64,000 nucleotides of DNA, taken from Chitinophagaceae bacterium (GTDB lineage: Bacteria > Bacteroidota > Bacteroidia > Chitinophagales > Chitinophagaceae). Each line of letters starts with the position of its first letter. Position 1 is the stretch's first letter. Below the pieces are notes generated by a model, which had not been told where the DNA came from, did no database searches, and was given only the letters and a program-made list of their open reading frames with translations. Positions 16,550 through 26,223 of this stretch are shown here, piece by piece. A program made the position numbers and the translations under genes. The stretch is from assembly GCA_023229465.1 (NCBI GenBank), contig JALNZE010000014.1:1-64000 (forward strand), in the 5' to 3' direction.

Positions 16550-17971
16550 TCAGATCTTCTTCCCTTTCTTATACCTGGCCACAATATCAACTACCTGGTT
16601 ATTCTGAAGAATAGAAGGATTCAATTCAATGAATTTCTTCAGTAGTTTAGGCGCTTTCTCCATAGCAAGTTCTAATTTTTGCAGGGCGTCTTTTGATTTA
16701 CCAAGGGCGAATAAAATGGTACTATAATAAAAGAGAAACACCGGTTTCCCTTCAGTTGCTTTCATCGAGGCTTTACACTGCTCAATGGCTTCATCATAAA
16801 ATTCAGCTTTAATCAGGCAACTGATCAGGGCTTCCCAGCCTGCCACATTCTTCGGTTTATTTCTAACCACCGTACCAAAATACTGAATGGCCTCTTTATA
16901 CTGCAAGAGGTTCATCCTGCATTCACCCATGGCCAGGTTATATTCAGGAATGGCTCTATGGATACGCATAGCATTTTCTAATTGCTTTACAGCACTTTGC
17001 CATTGCTCTTCAAGCATATAAGTTACCGCGATCTTATAATGCAGCTTACTATCGTCTGGGTTTAGGTGCACTGCCTTTTTATAATGGAACCTGGCCTGGG
17101 CATAATTTCCCATCCTGTGAAAGCAGTGGCCAATGGCTTCATATATTACGTCTTCCGGCCTGGTAAGTTCCAGCACTTTTTCCAGTACTTCAATGGCTTC
17201 CTTGTATTTTCTTAACCGCAGATAAGCATCTCCCATATTCCGGTATGCATAGTCAAATTTTTCATCTATTGCTACGGCATATTGATAAGCATCAATTGAT
17301 TTTTCGTAAAGTTTCAATCCCTGGTAAGCCGCGGCCAGATTAAACCAGGCCAGCTCACTAAATGGAAACTCTTCAATAATCTGTTGATGAAGGGTGATAC
17401 TTTCTTCATTTCTGCCTGTAAAATCTGTCCAGAAACATATTTTATACAGTGCCTCTTCATTATTGGGTTCTTCTTCCAGAATTAGTTTTAAACAGTCAAA
17501 TACTTTATCAAACTCCTCATAATCATCATACACATCTGCCAGTTCAAATAAAAGGTCCAGCCTTTCTTCCCCCTCAAATAACCCTAAAGCCGCTTCCAGT
17601 AACTCAACTGCTTTAGCCTGCTGATCAAGGGCCAGGTAGGCATCTGTCTTCAAAATATAGAGGTTTACATCACTCCCATCATATAATTCTGCCAATTCCA
17701 ATACCTGAAGGGCATCTTTATATTTTCGGCTGGCCAACAAAAGATCAGCTTTCTTGATCATTAACTGAGAAGAGTAGGGAAATTGTGATAAACCGATCTC
17801 AGAAGCCTCTAAAGCCTCTGGCAGATCATCTTTTTCATCAAAATGGTCAATAATTCGCTCAAAGGCGTCTTCTTCCAGAAATGAGTGGGAACGACCAGTT
17901 TTGAGATTCTGGTACTGTTTTAATAGTTCTTTTAGCTCTTCGCGGTCTTCGCGGTACGGATTTTCTCGCAT
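16550..17971 (-). CDS. Tetratricopeptide-repeat protein
   Basis: The product has 473 residues and is almost entirely helical TPR repeats of 34 residues, about ten in number. Clear examples are SELAWFNLAAAYQGLKLYEKSIDAYQYAVAID broken across residues 210-240, FDYAYRNMGDAYLRLRKYKEAIEVLEKVLEL, and DSKLHYKIAVTYMLEEQWQSAV. There is no signal peptide, so it is a cytosolic scaffold. The N-terminal 50 residues are strongly acidic and charged. It is the first gene of the TPR-comA-aroE operon. The partner is unknown. Confidence 0.85.
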   Translation of the reverse strand: MRENPYREDREELKELLKQYQNLKTGRSHSFLEEDAFERIIDHFDEKDDLPEALEASEIGLSQFPYSSQLMIKKADLLLASRKYKDALQVLELAELYDGSDVNLYILKTDAYLALDQQAKAVELLEAALGLFEGEERLDLLFELADVYDDYEEFDKVFDCLKLILEEEPNNEEALYKICFWTDFTGRNEESITLHQQIIEEFPFSELAWFNLAAAYQGLKLYEKSIDAYQYAVAIDEKFDYAYRNMGDAYLRLRKYKEAIEVLEKVLELTRPEDVIYEAIGHCFHRMGNYAQARFHYKKAVHLNPDDSKLHYKIAVTYMLEEQWQSAVKQLENAMRIHRAIPEYNLAMGECRMNLLQYKEAIQYFGTVVRNKPKNVAGWEALISCLIKAEFYDEAIEQCKASMKATEGKPVFLFYYSTILFALGKSKDALQKLELAMEKAPKLLKKFIELNPSILQNNQVVDIVARYKKGKKI

Positions 17972-18062
17972 GGGCTATTAGGTTTATACAATGTATGACG
18001 AAAAAATTTATTTTTTTCAATTTTTGGCATTTTTTTTGCCATATTAACGAATAGTTAATAAA

Positions 18063-18455
18063 ATGAGTGTTATGATTTTACCTAATAAAATGGTATCTTC
18101 GGGCCAAGTGAAAGTTAAGCATTTCATAAAAAAGGCCTTTTTTGTAGCCATACTAGCAATGGGTATTCAGGTAGTGTATGCCGCATTTTCATTTACCGGA
18201 ATCGCTGACGAAAGGGCAAAAAACAGCAAATATTCATTAAAGAATATAGGTTCTTTGTCGCATAAAGGCTTATCCTTTACTTCTCTAAAATCAAGCCTTC
18301 TTTACAAAGGTTCCCAGTCGCCAAAGGAAACGTTTACCGGTGCAGCGGTTAGTTCCATGTTGCGTTTTGAGAACGGGAATACGACTTATATTTATCCTTA
18401 TCGTTTTAAGATAAAAGCGCCTAAATTTAAAACACCGGCACCTCCCCAGCGCTAA
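18063..18455 (+). CDS. Hypothetical small secreted or membrane-anchored protein
   Basis: The product has 130 residues. A basic N-terminus is followed by one hydrophobic segment (about residues 24-41, AFFVAILAMGIQVVYAA), which could be a signal peptide or an anchor. The rest is basic and Ser/Lys-rich, ending in a Pro/Lys tail (KIKAPKFKTPAPPQR). No family is recognised. Later in-frame ATGs (codons 4 and 10) are possible starts. Its stop codon directly abuts the stop of the convergent gene at 18456. Confidence 0.5.
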   Translation: MSVMILPNKMVSSGQVKVKHFIKKAFFVAILAMGIQVVYAAFSFTGIADERAKNSKYSLKNIGSLSHKGLSFTSLKSSLLYKGSQSPKETFTGAAVSSMLRFENGNTTYIYPYRFKIKAPKFKTPAPPQR

Positions 18456-19094
18456 TCAATTCAATAATCTGTACCCACTTTTCGGAATATCAAATTTTGA
18501 TGCCTGTACGGGAGTCAGGTTTATTTTTGTGGCTGTATATCTTATCTTCCTGTTCTGTGCTTCCTGTGATTCAAACTCTAACACAAACCCGGGAATGTCT
18601 TTAAACTCATATTCAAACTCTCTTACTGAAGGAATGATAGTAGTTGCATAAAAAAGAGTAAACATACGACCATCCTTCAGTTGAATGACCGCTTTTTTAC
18701 ATTCATAGCCCAGGATGGTTTTATTTTCATTGTTTACAAATGAAATTTTCATTCCTTCGTATTGGTTATTCTCTGCCGCCCATGATTTAGCATCCAACCT
18801 GGTAATAAATTTATTATTGCCAAATTCGCGCAAAATCACAGCAATACCGGTACGCTTATCATATAGTAATGATTGTGTAAAGGATGGCGTAACCAGATCT
18901 GTACGGCTGTCGTTCCCTCTGATATAAACTGTTTTAGAACTGGCTTTCAATGACTCTATAACATCCTTTTCCGCATTGCCTTCATCCGCACTAATAGCAT
19001 AAGTAATAGTGCAATCCGCTACAACCCTTTGCTGTGCGGTTGCCGGTTGCAGTATGCAGCAAAAAGTAATGATAAAAAAAAGGAAAGTCTTCAT
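18456..19094 (-). CDS. GLPGLI-like secreted protein
   Basis: The product has 212 residues with a signal peptide at 1-20 (ends PATAQ). The mature part has the plan of the GLPGLI/DUF4412-like secreted families: ADCTITYAI at the start, a TVYIRGNDSR strand, ILGYECKKAVIQLKDGRMFTLFY (the conserved YECKKA), then DIPGFVLEFE in the position of the GLPGLVLE motif. These proteins are periplasmic or surface-exposed, with no known activity. The gene is convergent with 18063-18455 and has no spacer to it. Confidence 0.65.
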   Translation of the reverse strand: MKTFLFFIITFCCILQPATAQQRVVADCTITYAISADEGNAEKDVIESLKASSKTVYIRGNDSRTDLVTPSFTQSLLYDKRTGIAVILREFGNNKFITRLDAKSWAAENNQYEGMKISFVNNENKTILGYECKKAVIQLKDGRMFTLFYATTIIPSVREFEYEFKDIPGFVLEFESQEAQNRKIRYTATKINLTPVQASKFDIPKSGYRLLN

Positions 19095-19137
19095 ACATTT
19101 TTCGTTTAACTACAACTAATATAACATCAATATACTC

Positions 19138-19169
19138 AAAAGCCCTGTAATCTTGGTTACAGGGCTTTT
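19138..19169 (-). terminator. Terminator of yidC, possibly bidirectional
   Basis: A perfect 13-bp stem AAAAGCCCTGTAA/TTACAGGGCTTTT (19138-19150 with 19157-19169) has a 6-nt loop. The A run on one side and T run on the other let it work on either strand. It lies 27 bp beyond the yidC stop. Confidence 0.85.
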
Positions 19170-19196
19170 AATATAACAGACCATTTGCGATAAGGC

Positions 19197-21041
19197 TTAT
19201 TTCTTATTTGGCGTTTTGCTTTTCAGACCCTGTATTTTTTTCTGGCTATCCATCATCTGGTCATATCGCTCCTGCCATTTACTTTTCTTTTTCGGGGTTT
19301 TCCGTTTTTCATCGATCTTGGCCAAAATCCTATCATGGTTAATGATATAATTCTGTATCACAAATTGCAGACCCAGGGTGATGATATTGGAAACTGTATA
19401 ATACCAGGTTAATGCTGATGGCAACTTATTAAAGATGAACAGCAACATGAATGGAAAAATATACGGCATATACTTCAGCGCGGGGTTATCCTGCGTAGGT
19501 GTCATGCTCATATTATAAATGGAAATCAGGAAACTGGTAATAACCGCGGTAATCGTAAACAAACTAATATGATCCCCAAAGGCAGGTATGTTAAACGGTA
19601 AATGCGCAATTGAATCATAGGAGGACAGATCGTTGGTCCATAAGAAAGCCTGACCCCTTAGCGCTATATTAGAATTAAAGAAACTATACAAAGCGAAGAA
19701 GATGGGTATCTGTAATAAAGCAGGTATACAACCTCCTAAAGGATTTACACCCGCCTCCCTGAATAATTTCATCTGTTCCATGGCAAAACCCTGCTGATCT
19801 GTTCCGAACTTCTTTTTCAGGGTATCAAGTTCCGGGCGCAATACTTTCATTTTAGCGCCACTCAGATAACTGCTGTACGTTAAAGGAGCGGTAACCAACC
19901 GGATAAATAAGGTTAAAAGCAATACTACCCAACCATAATTCTTTACAAACCCCGCGAAAAAGTCAAATACACTCATAATAATGTATTTGTTGATTGGCCG
20001 TACAAATGAATACATATCCCTTCCCAGGTTTACGATTTTGTCCATTTCCGGCGCCTGCTTTTTTAAGATGGCATAATCACTTGGTCCGAAATATAACTGG
20101 AACGGCACATTTACCGAACTTGCCGCTGCCATTTTAATTTGTAACGTAACATCAGTAGTAGCCAGGGCATTACTCGAATCGGTTTTACGAATCCACTGTA
20201 CCTGACCACTGTTAAAACTATTTTTCGCGATCAATGTAGTATTAAAAAATTGCTGAACCACACTTACCCATTGGATGGGTTTCTCAAATATTCGCTCACT
20301 TTTTGCAGAGATATAATCAAATTCATTGCCTTCAGAAAAACAAATATTAGACATCTGACGCTCATACTCAGCTGTTTTTTCAAGCTGAAAAGTTTCAGCC
20401 TTCCATTGTACATTAAGTACTCCCTGGCTCAATAATTTATCCGCGCCTGTCATACCCAGGTTCCAATCAATCATATACGCATCCGGCTTAATAATGTATT
20501 GGTGTGTTATTTGCTGCCCACCGGAGGCAGTTAAAGTAAAACCAATAACCTGTGTGCCATCAGCCTGTAATACAGGTGGCAAGGCTGTAAAGAATAAATT
20601 AGTTGTTTGTGAAGACTGATTGGCTGATGTATTGATACTATAGCCTAACTGGTCTTTTTCAGACAATATAACCGGCTTGCCATCAACTGCTGACTTATAA
20701 TTTTTAAGTTCAACACTTTTAACGCGGGCGCCTTTGCTGGTGAAAGTTATTTTCATAACCTTATTCTCCACTGTAAGCAGTTGTTCTGTACCAATGGCGG
20801 CTGTAGTAAAATCTCCGGCGGTTGAAACCCTCACGGCCGAATCTCTTTTTAAGGAGTCTATTCTTGCCGTAACTGTATCCTGTGGTTTTATATTGGCAGC
20901 GCTTACCCTGCGCAAAGAATCTTCCTGTCTTTGTTTAACAACGAGTAACTCATTTTGCTGTTTATTACTGTACCAGAAATAAAGGAAAAACAGAAGTCCC
21001 AATAACACAAAACCTATGACCGTATTCTTATCCGTCTTCAT
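19197..21041 (-). CDS. yidC: Membrane protein insertase YidC
   Basis: The product has 614 residues. It inserts and folds inner-membrane proteins with or without SecYEG. Layout: N-terminal membrane segment at about residues 7-23 (VIGFVLLGLLFFLYFWY), a large periplasmic beta domain to about residue 350, then the five-helix YidC/Oxa1 core (from about residue 370) with VVLLLTLFIRLVTAPLTYSS and the cytoplasmic loop. The tail is basic (KTPKKKSKWQERYDQ). A minus-strand -7 element TACCTTTG (complement of 21061-21068) sits about 20 bp upstream of the start. Confidence 0.95.
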   Translation of the reverse strand: MKTDKNTVIGFVLLGLLFFLYFWYSNKQQNELLVVKQRQEDSLRRVSAANIKPQDTVTARIDSLKRDSAVRVSTAGDFTTAAIGTEQLLTVENKVMKITFTSKGARVKSVELKNYKSAVDGKPVILSEKDQLGYSINTSANQSSQTTNLFFTALPPVLQADGTQVIGFTLTASGGQQITHQYIIKPDAYMIDWNLGMTGADKLLSQGVLNVQWKAETFQLEKTAEYERQMSNICFSEGNEFDYISAKSERIFEKPIQWVSVVQQFFNTTLIAKNSFNSGQVQWIRKTDSSNALATTDVTLQIKMAAASSVNVPFQLYFGPSDYAILKKQAPEMDKIVNLGRDMYSFVRPINKYIIMSVFDFFAGFVKNYGWVVLLLTLFIRLVTAPLTYSSYLSGAKMKVLRPELDTLKKKFGTDQQGFAMEQMKLFREAGVNPLGGCIPALLQIPIFFALYSFFNSNIALRGQAFLWTNDLSSYDSIAHLPFNIPAFGDHISLFTITAVITSFLISIYNMSMTPTQDNPALKYMPYIFPFMLLFIFNKLPSALTWYYTVSNIITLGLQFVIQNYIINHDRILAKIDEKRKTPKKKSKWQERYDQMMDSQKKIQGLKSKTPNKK

Positions 21042-21275
21042 AAAAGATTTTATTGAGCGGCAAAGGTAGTATTTGGAACGAAGATTGAGGCCTGAAAAGG
21101 GATATTTCCAACTTCTGCCTGTTTACAGGCCCTTAAATTAGGTATATGCAGGAAAAGACCCGTTCTATTTCCCCCGGGATGGGTATGTTTTTACCGGCCA
21201 GACCCGGTTTTAGGAACCTGGGCTTTGCCACCCTGGCCTGGATGTATTTTTTCAGAACGATAGCGGGAAGCCTGT

Positions 21276-22016
21276 TTATGGCAGTTTTGCCGGGTGTTTA
21301 CCGGTATTCATATATAAAGTATTCCATAATATTCTTCTGTTTCGAATTACTTTATACGTTATATACTTTTTCAGAAAAATATTCCTTAGAACAGCGGATA
21401 CCTGAATAAATGGAACCTGATAGGTTTCAAGCATTTCCTTTTCAATTTTTTCAGCGGTTTTATGAAAAATATTTGTCATTGAAAAGAAATCATTCTTCAG
21501 GCTGTCCATCCTATTTTTATCCTGGTAATGTGCCCCAATGACAGCTACCAAACAAACAGGAAGATCTTTTTGAATGTGTACATCCAAACAATTTACCAGG
21601 TTTTTCCAGGCATATAAAAATTGGTATAATAAAAACTTATCCCCGGATGAATTAAACCCGGCAAATACGGTTTTCCAATAAAAGGAAGGTATCGGCTGCC
21701 CTTGCAGATAAGCCTGCAGGTTCTCTTCAAATATGGCATCAAATTCTTCCACTACCCTTGCCACGAATACCGGGTAAGCAAACTTTCTTTGTTTGATATA
21801 ATCCAACTGCTGTTCTGTAACCAAAGTATATGCTTTACAGAACCAGTATAAACAATTTTTTTGTTTGGCATTACTAAATAGCAGCAACCTTTTCTGCTGG
21901 TATACTAAAACATTCTCCGTTAATACGATAGCCTCGTTAATATCCATAAACCAATCTATAATTAATAAGTGTACCAAATAATTTCTGAAGCGCCTTCTAA
22001 ATCTAATCTGCTTCAC
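21276..22016 (-). CDS. DUF5995-like protein
   Basis: The product has 246 residues if it starts at 22016; M24 (21947) is an alternative that removes a very basic N-terminus. The layout matches the DUF5995 family: CLYWFCKAYTLVTEQQLDYIK, an EFDAIFEENLQAY helix, SFYWKTVFAGF, and LDVHIQKDLPVCL in the place of the family's AHI-DLP motif. The function of the family is unknown. The C-terminal 35 residues are strongly basic. It begins 13 bp after the peptidase gene and is probably co-transcribed with it. Confidence 0.6.
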   Translation of the reverse strand: MKQIRFRRRFRNYLVHLLIIDWFMDINEAIVLTENVLVYQQKRLLLFSNAKQKNCLYWFCKAYTLVTEQQLDYIKQRKFAYPVFVARVVEEFDAIFEENLQAYLQGQPIPSFYWKTVFAGFNSSGDKFLLYQFLYAWKNLVNCLDVHIQKDLPVCLVAVIGAHYQDKNRMDSLKNDFFSMTNIFHKTAEKIEKEMLETYQVPFIQVSAVLRNIFLKKYITYKVIRNRRILWNTLYMNTGKHPAKLP

Positions 22017-22029
22017 TATTGACTATTCT

Positions 22030-24222
22030 CTACCTGCCTCCCGGAGGGCAATACATCCGCAGATAATCTGTGTACAATTGCTGTAAATGCGGCGTTGTTC
22101 CCTTGCCTTCAGAAATTCCATGTGTACGGTTTGGATAGGTCATTAGCTGAAACTGTTTACCATTTGCAATCAATTCATTGATGAGTTGTTCGGCATTATT
22201 AAAGTGCACATTATCATCTCCGGTGCCATGGATGTATAATAAATGACCTTTCATATTTTTAGCATGGGTTATTGGTGATCCTTTTACAAAATCTTCCCTG
22301 TTCTCCTGCGGCAATCCCATATAACGTTCCTGGTAAATATTATCATAGGTAAGCTGGTTGCCCACCGCGGCAATGGCAATGCCTGTCTTATATATTTCAG
22401 GATATTGGAATAGCAGGCCCAGCGTAGCGGATCCACCCCCACTCCAGCCCCAAACCGCTACGCGGGATGTATCAACAAATGACCATTTAAAAATTTCTTT
22501 AGTAGCTAGCGCCTGATCGCGGATATTTACCTGGCCAATTTTCCGGTAAATAGATTTACGCCATTCCCTTCCCTTTGGCACAGGTGTACCACGATTATCC
22601 ATGGTAATATAGATATACCCATCATTAGCCATATTGCCTTTATATAAAAAATTCCTTTCCGTTCCGAACCTGTCTACTGCATTTTGTCCCCACGGTTCCG
22701 TATACACTAAAAACACAACGGGGTATTTTTTGGAAGCATCAAAATTAGTAGGCTTAACCATCCAGCCATCCATTTCAACACCTTCAGCCGTGGTTACTTT
22801 AAAAAATGAAATAGTTGATTTTGAAGGATCACTATTGGCTACTGCTTTATTTACATCGTTGCCGTTAACCGAATGATGTTCCGGCAACGATACCCATTCT
22901 TTGGAAGGCGCTGTATAATAATTAGAGAAGGAATGTTGCGCATACCTGCCGGTTGGAGATACGGAATAACTATGGGTACCATTCTGATGCGAAGGCGACA
23001 AGCGTTGAGCATCTGCCATGCCATCCAGTTTGGTACGGTATAGATATTTCTGAGTGGCATTTTCCGGAGAGGCATAAAAATATACATAGCCGCTTTTCTC
23101 ATCGATTGCGCAAATTTCCATTACATCATATTTGCCCTTGGTGATAAGTGTTTCCTGTTTACCCTCACGGCTTATGCGGTACAGGTGCCGCCAACCGTCT
23201 TTTTCACTTGCCCAAACAAATTCTTTTCCATCATTCAGCCAATCCCATCCACCATACTGATAATCGGTATCCCACAAAGGCAGGATATCTATCCAGGCAG
23301 GGTCGGTTTCATGATAGATACCATTTGATTTACCGGTAGCCACATCGCAAAGAAACAAATTAGTTTCATTTTGTTTACGGTTGAGCTGTTGTACAATTAG
23401 TTGAGTGTTATTGGAGGCCCATTCCATTCTTGGTAAATAAGATTGTAATACCGGATCTGTGGGAATAGACATCCAGTTAGTTTTGGCTGTTGTAATATCC
23501 ACCACACCAATTTTAAATGATGAGGGTGCTTCACCAGCAACGGGGTATTCAACAGGTACCGTAAACGGATATAAAGAATCTGTATTATTCAGCATCAGAT
23601 AAGTCTTTACCTCACCCACTTTTATTTGCCAGTAAGCGATTTTTTTACTGTCAGGGCTCCACCGAAAGCCATCCCGGCAAAAGAATTCTTCTTCATATGC
23701 CCAATCAAAGGTTCCGTTGATCAGTTTTCGACTACCTCCGTTTGTTAACGTAACTGTTTTGCCACTGGCAATATCCTCTACATACATATTGTACTCACTA
23801 ACATAGGCTACTTTTTTACCATCAGGCGACAACTTTGCAAACATCAACGAAGAGGTGGGACGTAATTTACCAATCTGTTTAAGGTGCCTGGTATGCAGGT
23901 TAAATAACCAGTAATCACCACGCGTATCATACCGCCAAACGGTTTGTGTATTGGTGTAGATCAGTATTTCAGAATCGTTATCCGAAAAGAAAAAATTGCG
24001 TATAGAAAGCGGCGCCACCGCGGCTTTAGGCGTAAGTTCCGCTTTAGAAACTACTACCGATTGGATTAAAGAAGGCAATGCATACTTTACTATTTCACCA
24101 CCTTCGGCAGCAAAATAGACATTCCCGTCACGGGCCCATTTTATCCCCTGTGGAGGCTGGGCATTTACAGTCAGGAAAAAGAGGAGCAACCCATGCAACG
24201 AAAGGAGTTTGTATTTTCTCAT
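22030..24222 (-). CDS. Dipeptidyl-peptidase IV family serine peptidase (S9B)
   Basis: The product has 730 residues with a signal peptide at about 1-21 (ends TVNAQ), so it acts in the periplasm or at the surface, removing X-Pro dipeptides from peptides. The N-terminal half is the eight-bladed propeller, including DWAYEEEF with the Glu-Glu pair that binds the substrate amino terminus. The C-terminal alpha/beta hydrolase domain carries the nucleophile in WGWSGGGSA (S594; the usual motif is GWSYGG), then GTGDDNVHF with the acid, and NRTHGISEG with the histidine. It is followed at 13 bp by the DUF5995-like gene. Confidence 0.93.
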   Translation of the reverse strand: MRKYKLLSLHGLLLFFLTVNAQPPQGIKWARDGNVYFAAEGGEIVKYALPSLIQSVVVSKAELTPKAAVAPLSIRNFFFSDNDSEILIYTNTQTVWRYDTRGDYWLFNLHTRHLKQIGKLRPTSSLMFAKLSPDGKKVAYVSEYNMYVEDIASGKTVTLTNGGSRKLINGTFDWAYEEEFFCRDGFRWSPDSKKIAYWQIKVGEVKTYLMLNNTDSLYPFTVPVEYPVAGEAPSSFKIGVVDITTAKTNWMSIPTDPVLQSYLPRMEWASNNTQLIVQQLNRKQNETNLFLCDVATGKSNGIYHETDPAWIDILPLWDTDYQYGGWDWLNDGKEFVWASEKDGWRHLYRISREGKQETLITKGKYDVMEICAIDEKSGYVYFYASPENATQKYLYRTKLDGMADAQRLSPSHQNGTHSYSVSPTGRYAQHSFSNYYTAPSKEWVSLPEHHSVNGNDVNKAVANSDPSKSTISFFKVTTAEGVEMDGWMVKPTNFDASKKYPVVFLVYTEPWGQNAVDRFGTERNFLYKGNMANDGYIYITMDNRGTPVPKGREWRKSIYRKIGQVNIRDQALATKEIFKWSFVDTSRVAVWGWSGGGSATLGLLFQYPEIYKTGIAIAAVGNQLTYDNIYQERYMGLPQENREDFVKGSPITHAKNMKGHLLYIHGTGDDNVHFNNAEQLINELIANGKQFQLMTYPNRTHGISEGKGTTPHLQQLYTDYLRMYCPPGGR

Positions 24223-24289
24223 ACCTAAATATATTTAGCGCATTGAAAATACCTCTTTATTTGAAATTCCCCTGTTGCTATTTTTTTAC

Positions 24290-25939
24290 TCAGGTCAATG
24301 CATCTTTCAGTGAAGAGGTCTTCATCGATCCTTTTGTATCATTATATTTTTTAGCGGCATCAATAAAACCAACAAACAAGGGGGCAGGTCTTTCAACAGT
24401 ACTTTTCAGTTCAGGGTGATATTGAACGCCAATAAAAAATGGATGCCCGGGGATCTCTATTATTTCAACAAGCCCTGTTTCGGGGTTTCTGCCACTGGCT
24501 ACCATACCATTCAATTCAAACTGAGTAAGATACTCATCATTAAATTCATAACGGTGGCGGTGCCTTTCTGTGATCAGTGTTTCTCCATAAATATGCTGAG
24601 CAAGACTTCCTTCTTTAATTTCGCATGGATAGGCGCCGAGACGCATGGTTCCTCCTTTCATCGTAATTTTCTTTTGCTCCTCCATCATGTTTATTACTGC
24701 ATGGGTAGTTGTCTGATCCATTTCGGTAGAGTGAGCATCTTTTAATCCCAAAACATTTCGGGCAAATTCAATCACGGCCATCTGCATACCCAAACAAATG
24801 CCGAAGAATGGCAATCCCTTTTCCCGGGCATACTGAACAGCAACGATTTTTCCTTCTATGCCCCGATGCCCAAAACCTGGCGCCACGAGTAAGCCATCCA
24901 GTCCATCCAATTTTTCAGCTACATTTTCCTTGGTAATGAATTCACTATGCACATTAACCACCTGCACTTTCACTTCATTAATGGCGCCTGCATGTATAAA
25001 ACTTTCGAGTATAGATTTATAGGCATCCTGCAGTTCAATGTATTTACCAATAAGGCCAACCGTAACTTTACTGCGTGGATATTTGAGCTTATCTAAAAAT
25101 ACTTTCCATTTATCCAGGTTGGGTTCACCATACCCAGTAATTTTCATTTTACGCAGGCAGATCAGGTCAAGTTTTTCACGAAGCATCAATAATGGCACCT
25201 CATATATAGTGGCAGCATCCATCGCTTCAATAACCGCTTCCTGTTTTACATTACAGAACAAGGCAATCTTCCTTTTGATATCATTGTTCAAAGGCTCTTC
25301 TGTTCTGCACACAATAATATCCGGATGTACCCCATTTTCGCTCAGCATCTTAACACTGTGTTGGGTGGGCTTGGTCTTTAACTCTTTGGCTGCCTTTAAA
25401 TAGGGTATCAAAGTTAAATGCACCACCATCACATCTTCTTCCGGCAGCTCCCATTGTAACTGGCGTACGGCTTCAATAAAAGGCAAACTTTCTATATCAC
25501 CAACTGTTCCTCCTATCTCTGTTAGAATAATATCATATGTATCATCTGCGCCCAGCAACAGCATTCTTCTTTTGATCTCATCGGTAATATGCGGCACTAC
25601 CTGAACAGTCTTCCCTAAAAAATCGCCCGCTCTTTCTTTATTGATCACCGTTTGATAAATGCGGCCCGTGGTTACATTATTAGCCTGGGAAGTATGAATA
25701 TTTAAAAATCTTTCATAATGGCCGAGGTCAAGGTCAGTTTCAGCGCCATCTTCGGTTACATAACATTCGCCATGTTCGTAGGGGTTGAGTGTGCCCGGAT
25801 CCACATTGATATAGGGATCAAATTTCTGGATGGTTACGCGTAACCCCCTTGCCTGTAATAATTTGGCAAGAGAAGCGGCAATAATCCCTTTTCCGAGACT
25901 GCTTGTTACACCTCCGGTAACAAAAATAAATTTGGCCAT
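24290..25939 (-). CDS. pyrG: CTP synthase
   Basis: The product has 549 residues starting MAKFIFVTGGVTSSLGKG at 25939; the frame is open 81 codons further through non-family sequence. It makes CTP from UTP, ATP and glutamine. The amidoligase half has the ATP loop GGVTSSLGKG, DPYINVDPGTLNPYEHGE and the UTP site. The class I glutamine amidotransferase half has PGFGHRG, GICLGMQ with the nucleophile cysteine, and HPEL with the catalytic His-Glu. A -7 element TAGGTTTG (complement of 26119-26126) suggests a leader of about 170 nt containing a CCGGG/CCCGG hairpin. Confidence 0.97.
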   Translation of the reverse strand: MAKFIFVTGGVTSSLGKGIIAASLAKLLQARGLRVTIQKFDPYINVDPGTLNPYEHGECYVTEDGAETDLDLGHYERFLNIHTSQANNVTTGRIYQTVINKERAGDFLGKTVQVVPHITDEIKRRMLLLGADDTYDIILTEIGGTVGDIESLPFIEAVRQLQWELPEEDVMVVHLTLIPYLKAAKELKTKPTQHSVKMLSENGVHPDIIVCRTEEPLNNDIKRKIALFCNVKQEAVIEAMDAATIYEVPLLMLREKLDLICLRKMKITGYGEPNLDKWKVFLDKLKYPRSKVTVGLIGKYIELQDAYKSILESFIHAGAINEVKVQVVNVHSEFITKENVAEKLDGLDGLLVAPGFGHRGIEGKIVAVQYAREKGLPFFGICLGMQMAVIEFARNVLGLKDAHSTEMDQTTTHAVINMMEEQKKITMKGGTMRLGAYPCEIKEGSLAQHIYGETLITERHRHRYEFNDEYLTQFELNGMVASGRNPETGLVEIIEIPGHPFFIGVQYHPELKSTVERPAPLFVGFIDAAKKYNDTKGSMKTSSLKDALT

Positions 25940-26223
25940 AATATATAGTTGATCGTTTAATGGTTGCTGGCTTGTTACCGGGCCTTCCCGGAATTGTACG
26001 CCCTTACTTTTTTTCACTAAATAATGAGAGGCCAAAAAGCAGTAAACCGCTCCTGTGCCTGAACTATTTACAATAAATGACCCTGGAAAAACAGTGAAGA
26101 AAATCTTCTGAGGTCGTACAAACCTACTGCAAAAAAATCGACAAAAAAAACATGCTGTCAAACAAATCTTCAGATGCCCCAAAGTGTTAATTTGTAGTGC
26201 AAATCTTTATCCTCAAAAACCAA

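Noticed and set aside
18025..18041. Inverted repeat TGGCA/TGCCA between the TPR gene and the 18063 gene
   Set aside because: Only five pairs in a very T-rich stretch; too weak to call an operator or terminator.
21146..21409. Plus-strand frame of 87 codons beside yidC
   Set aside because: It overlaps the DUF5995-like gene by 134 bp, has no family resemblance and no promoter-like sequence that would favour it.
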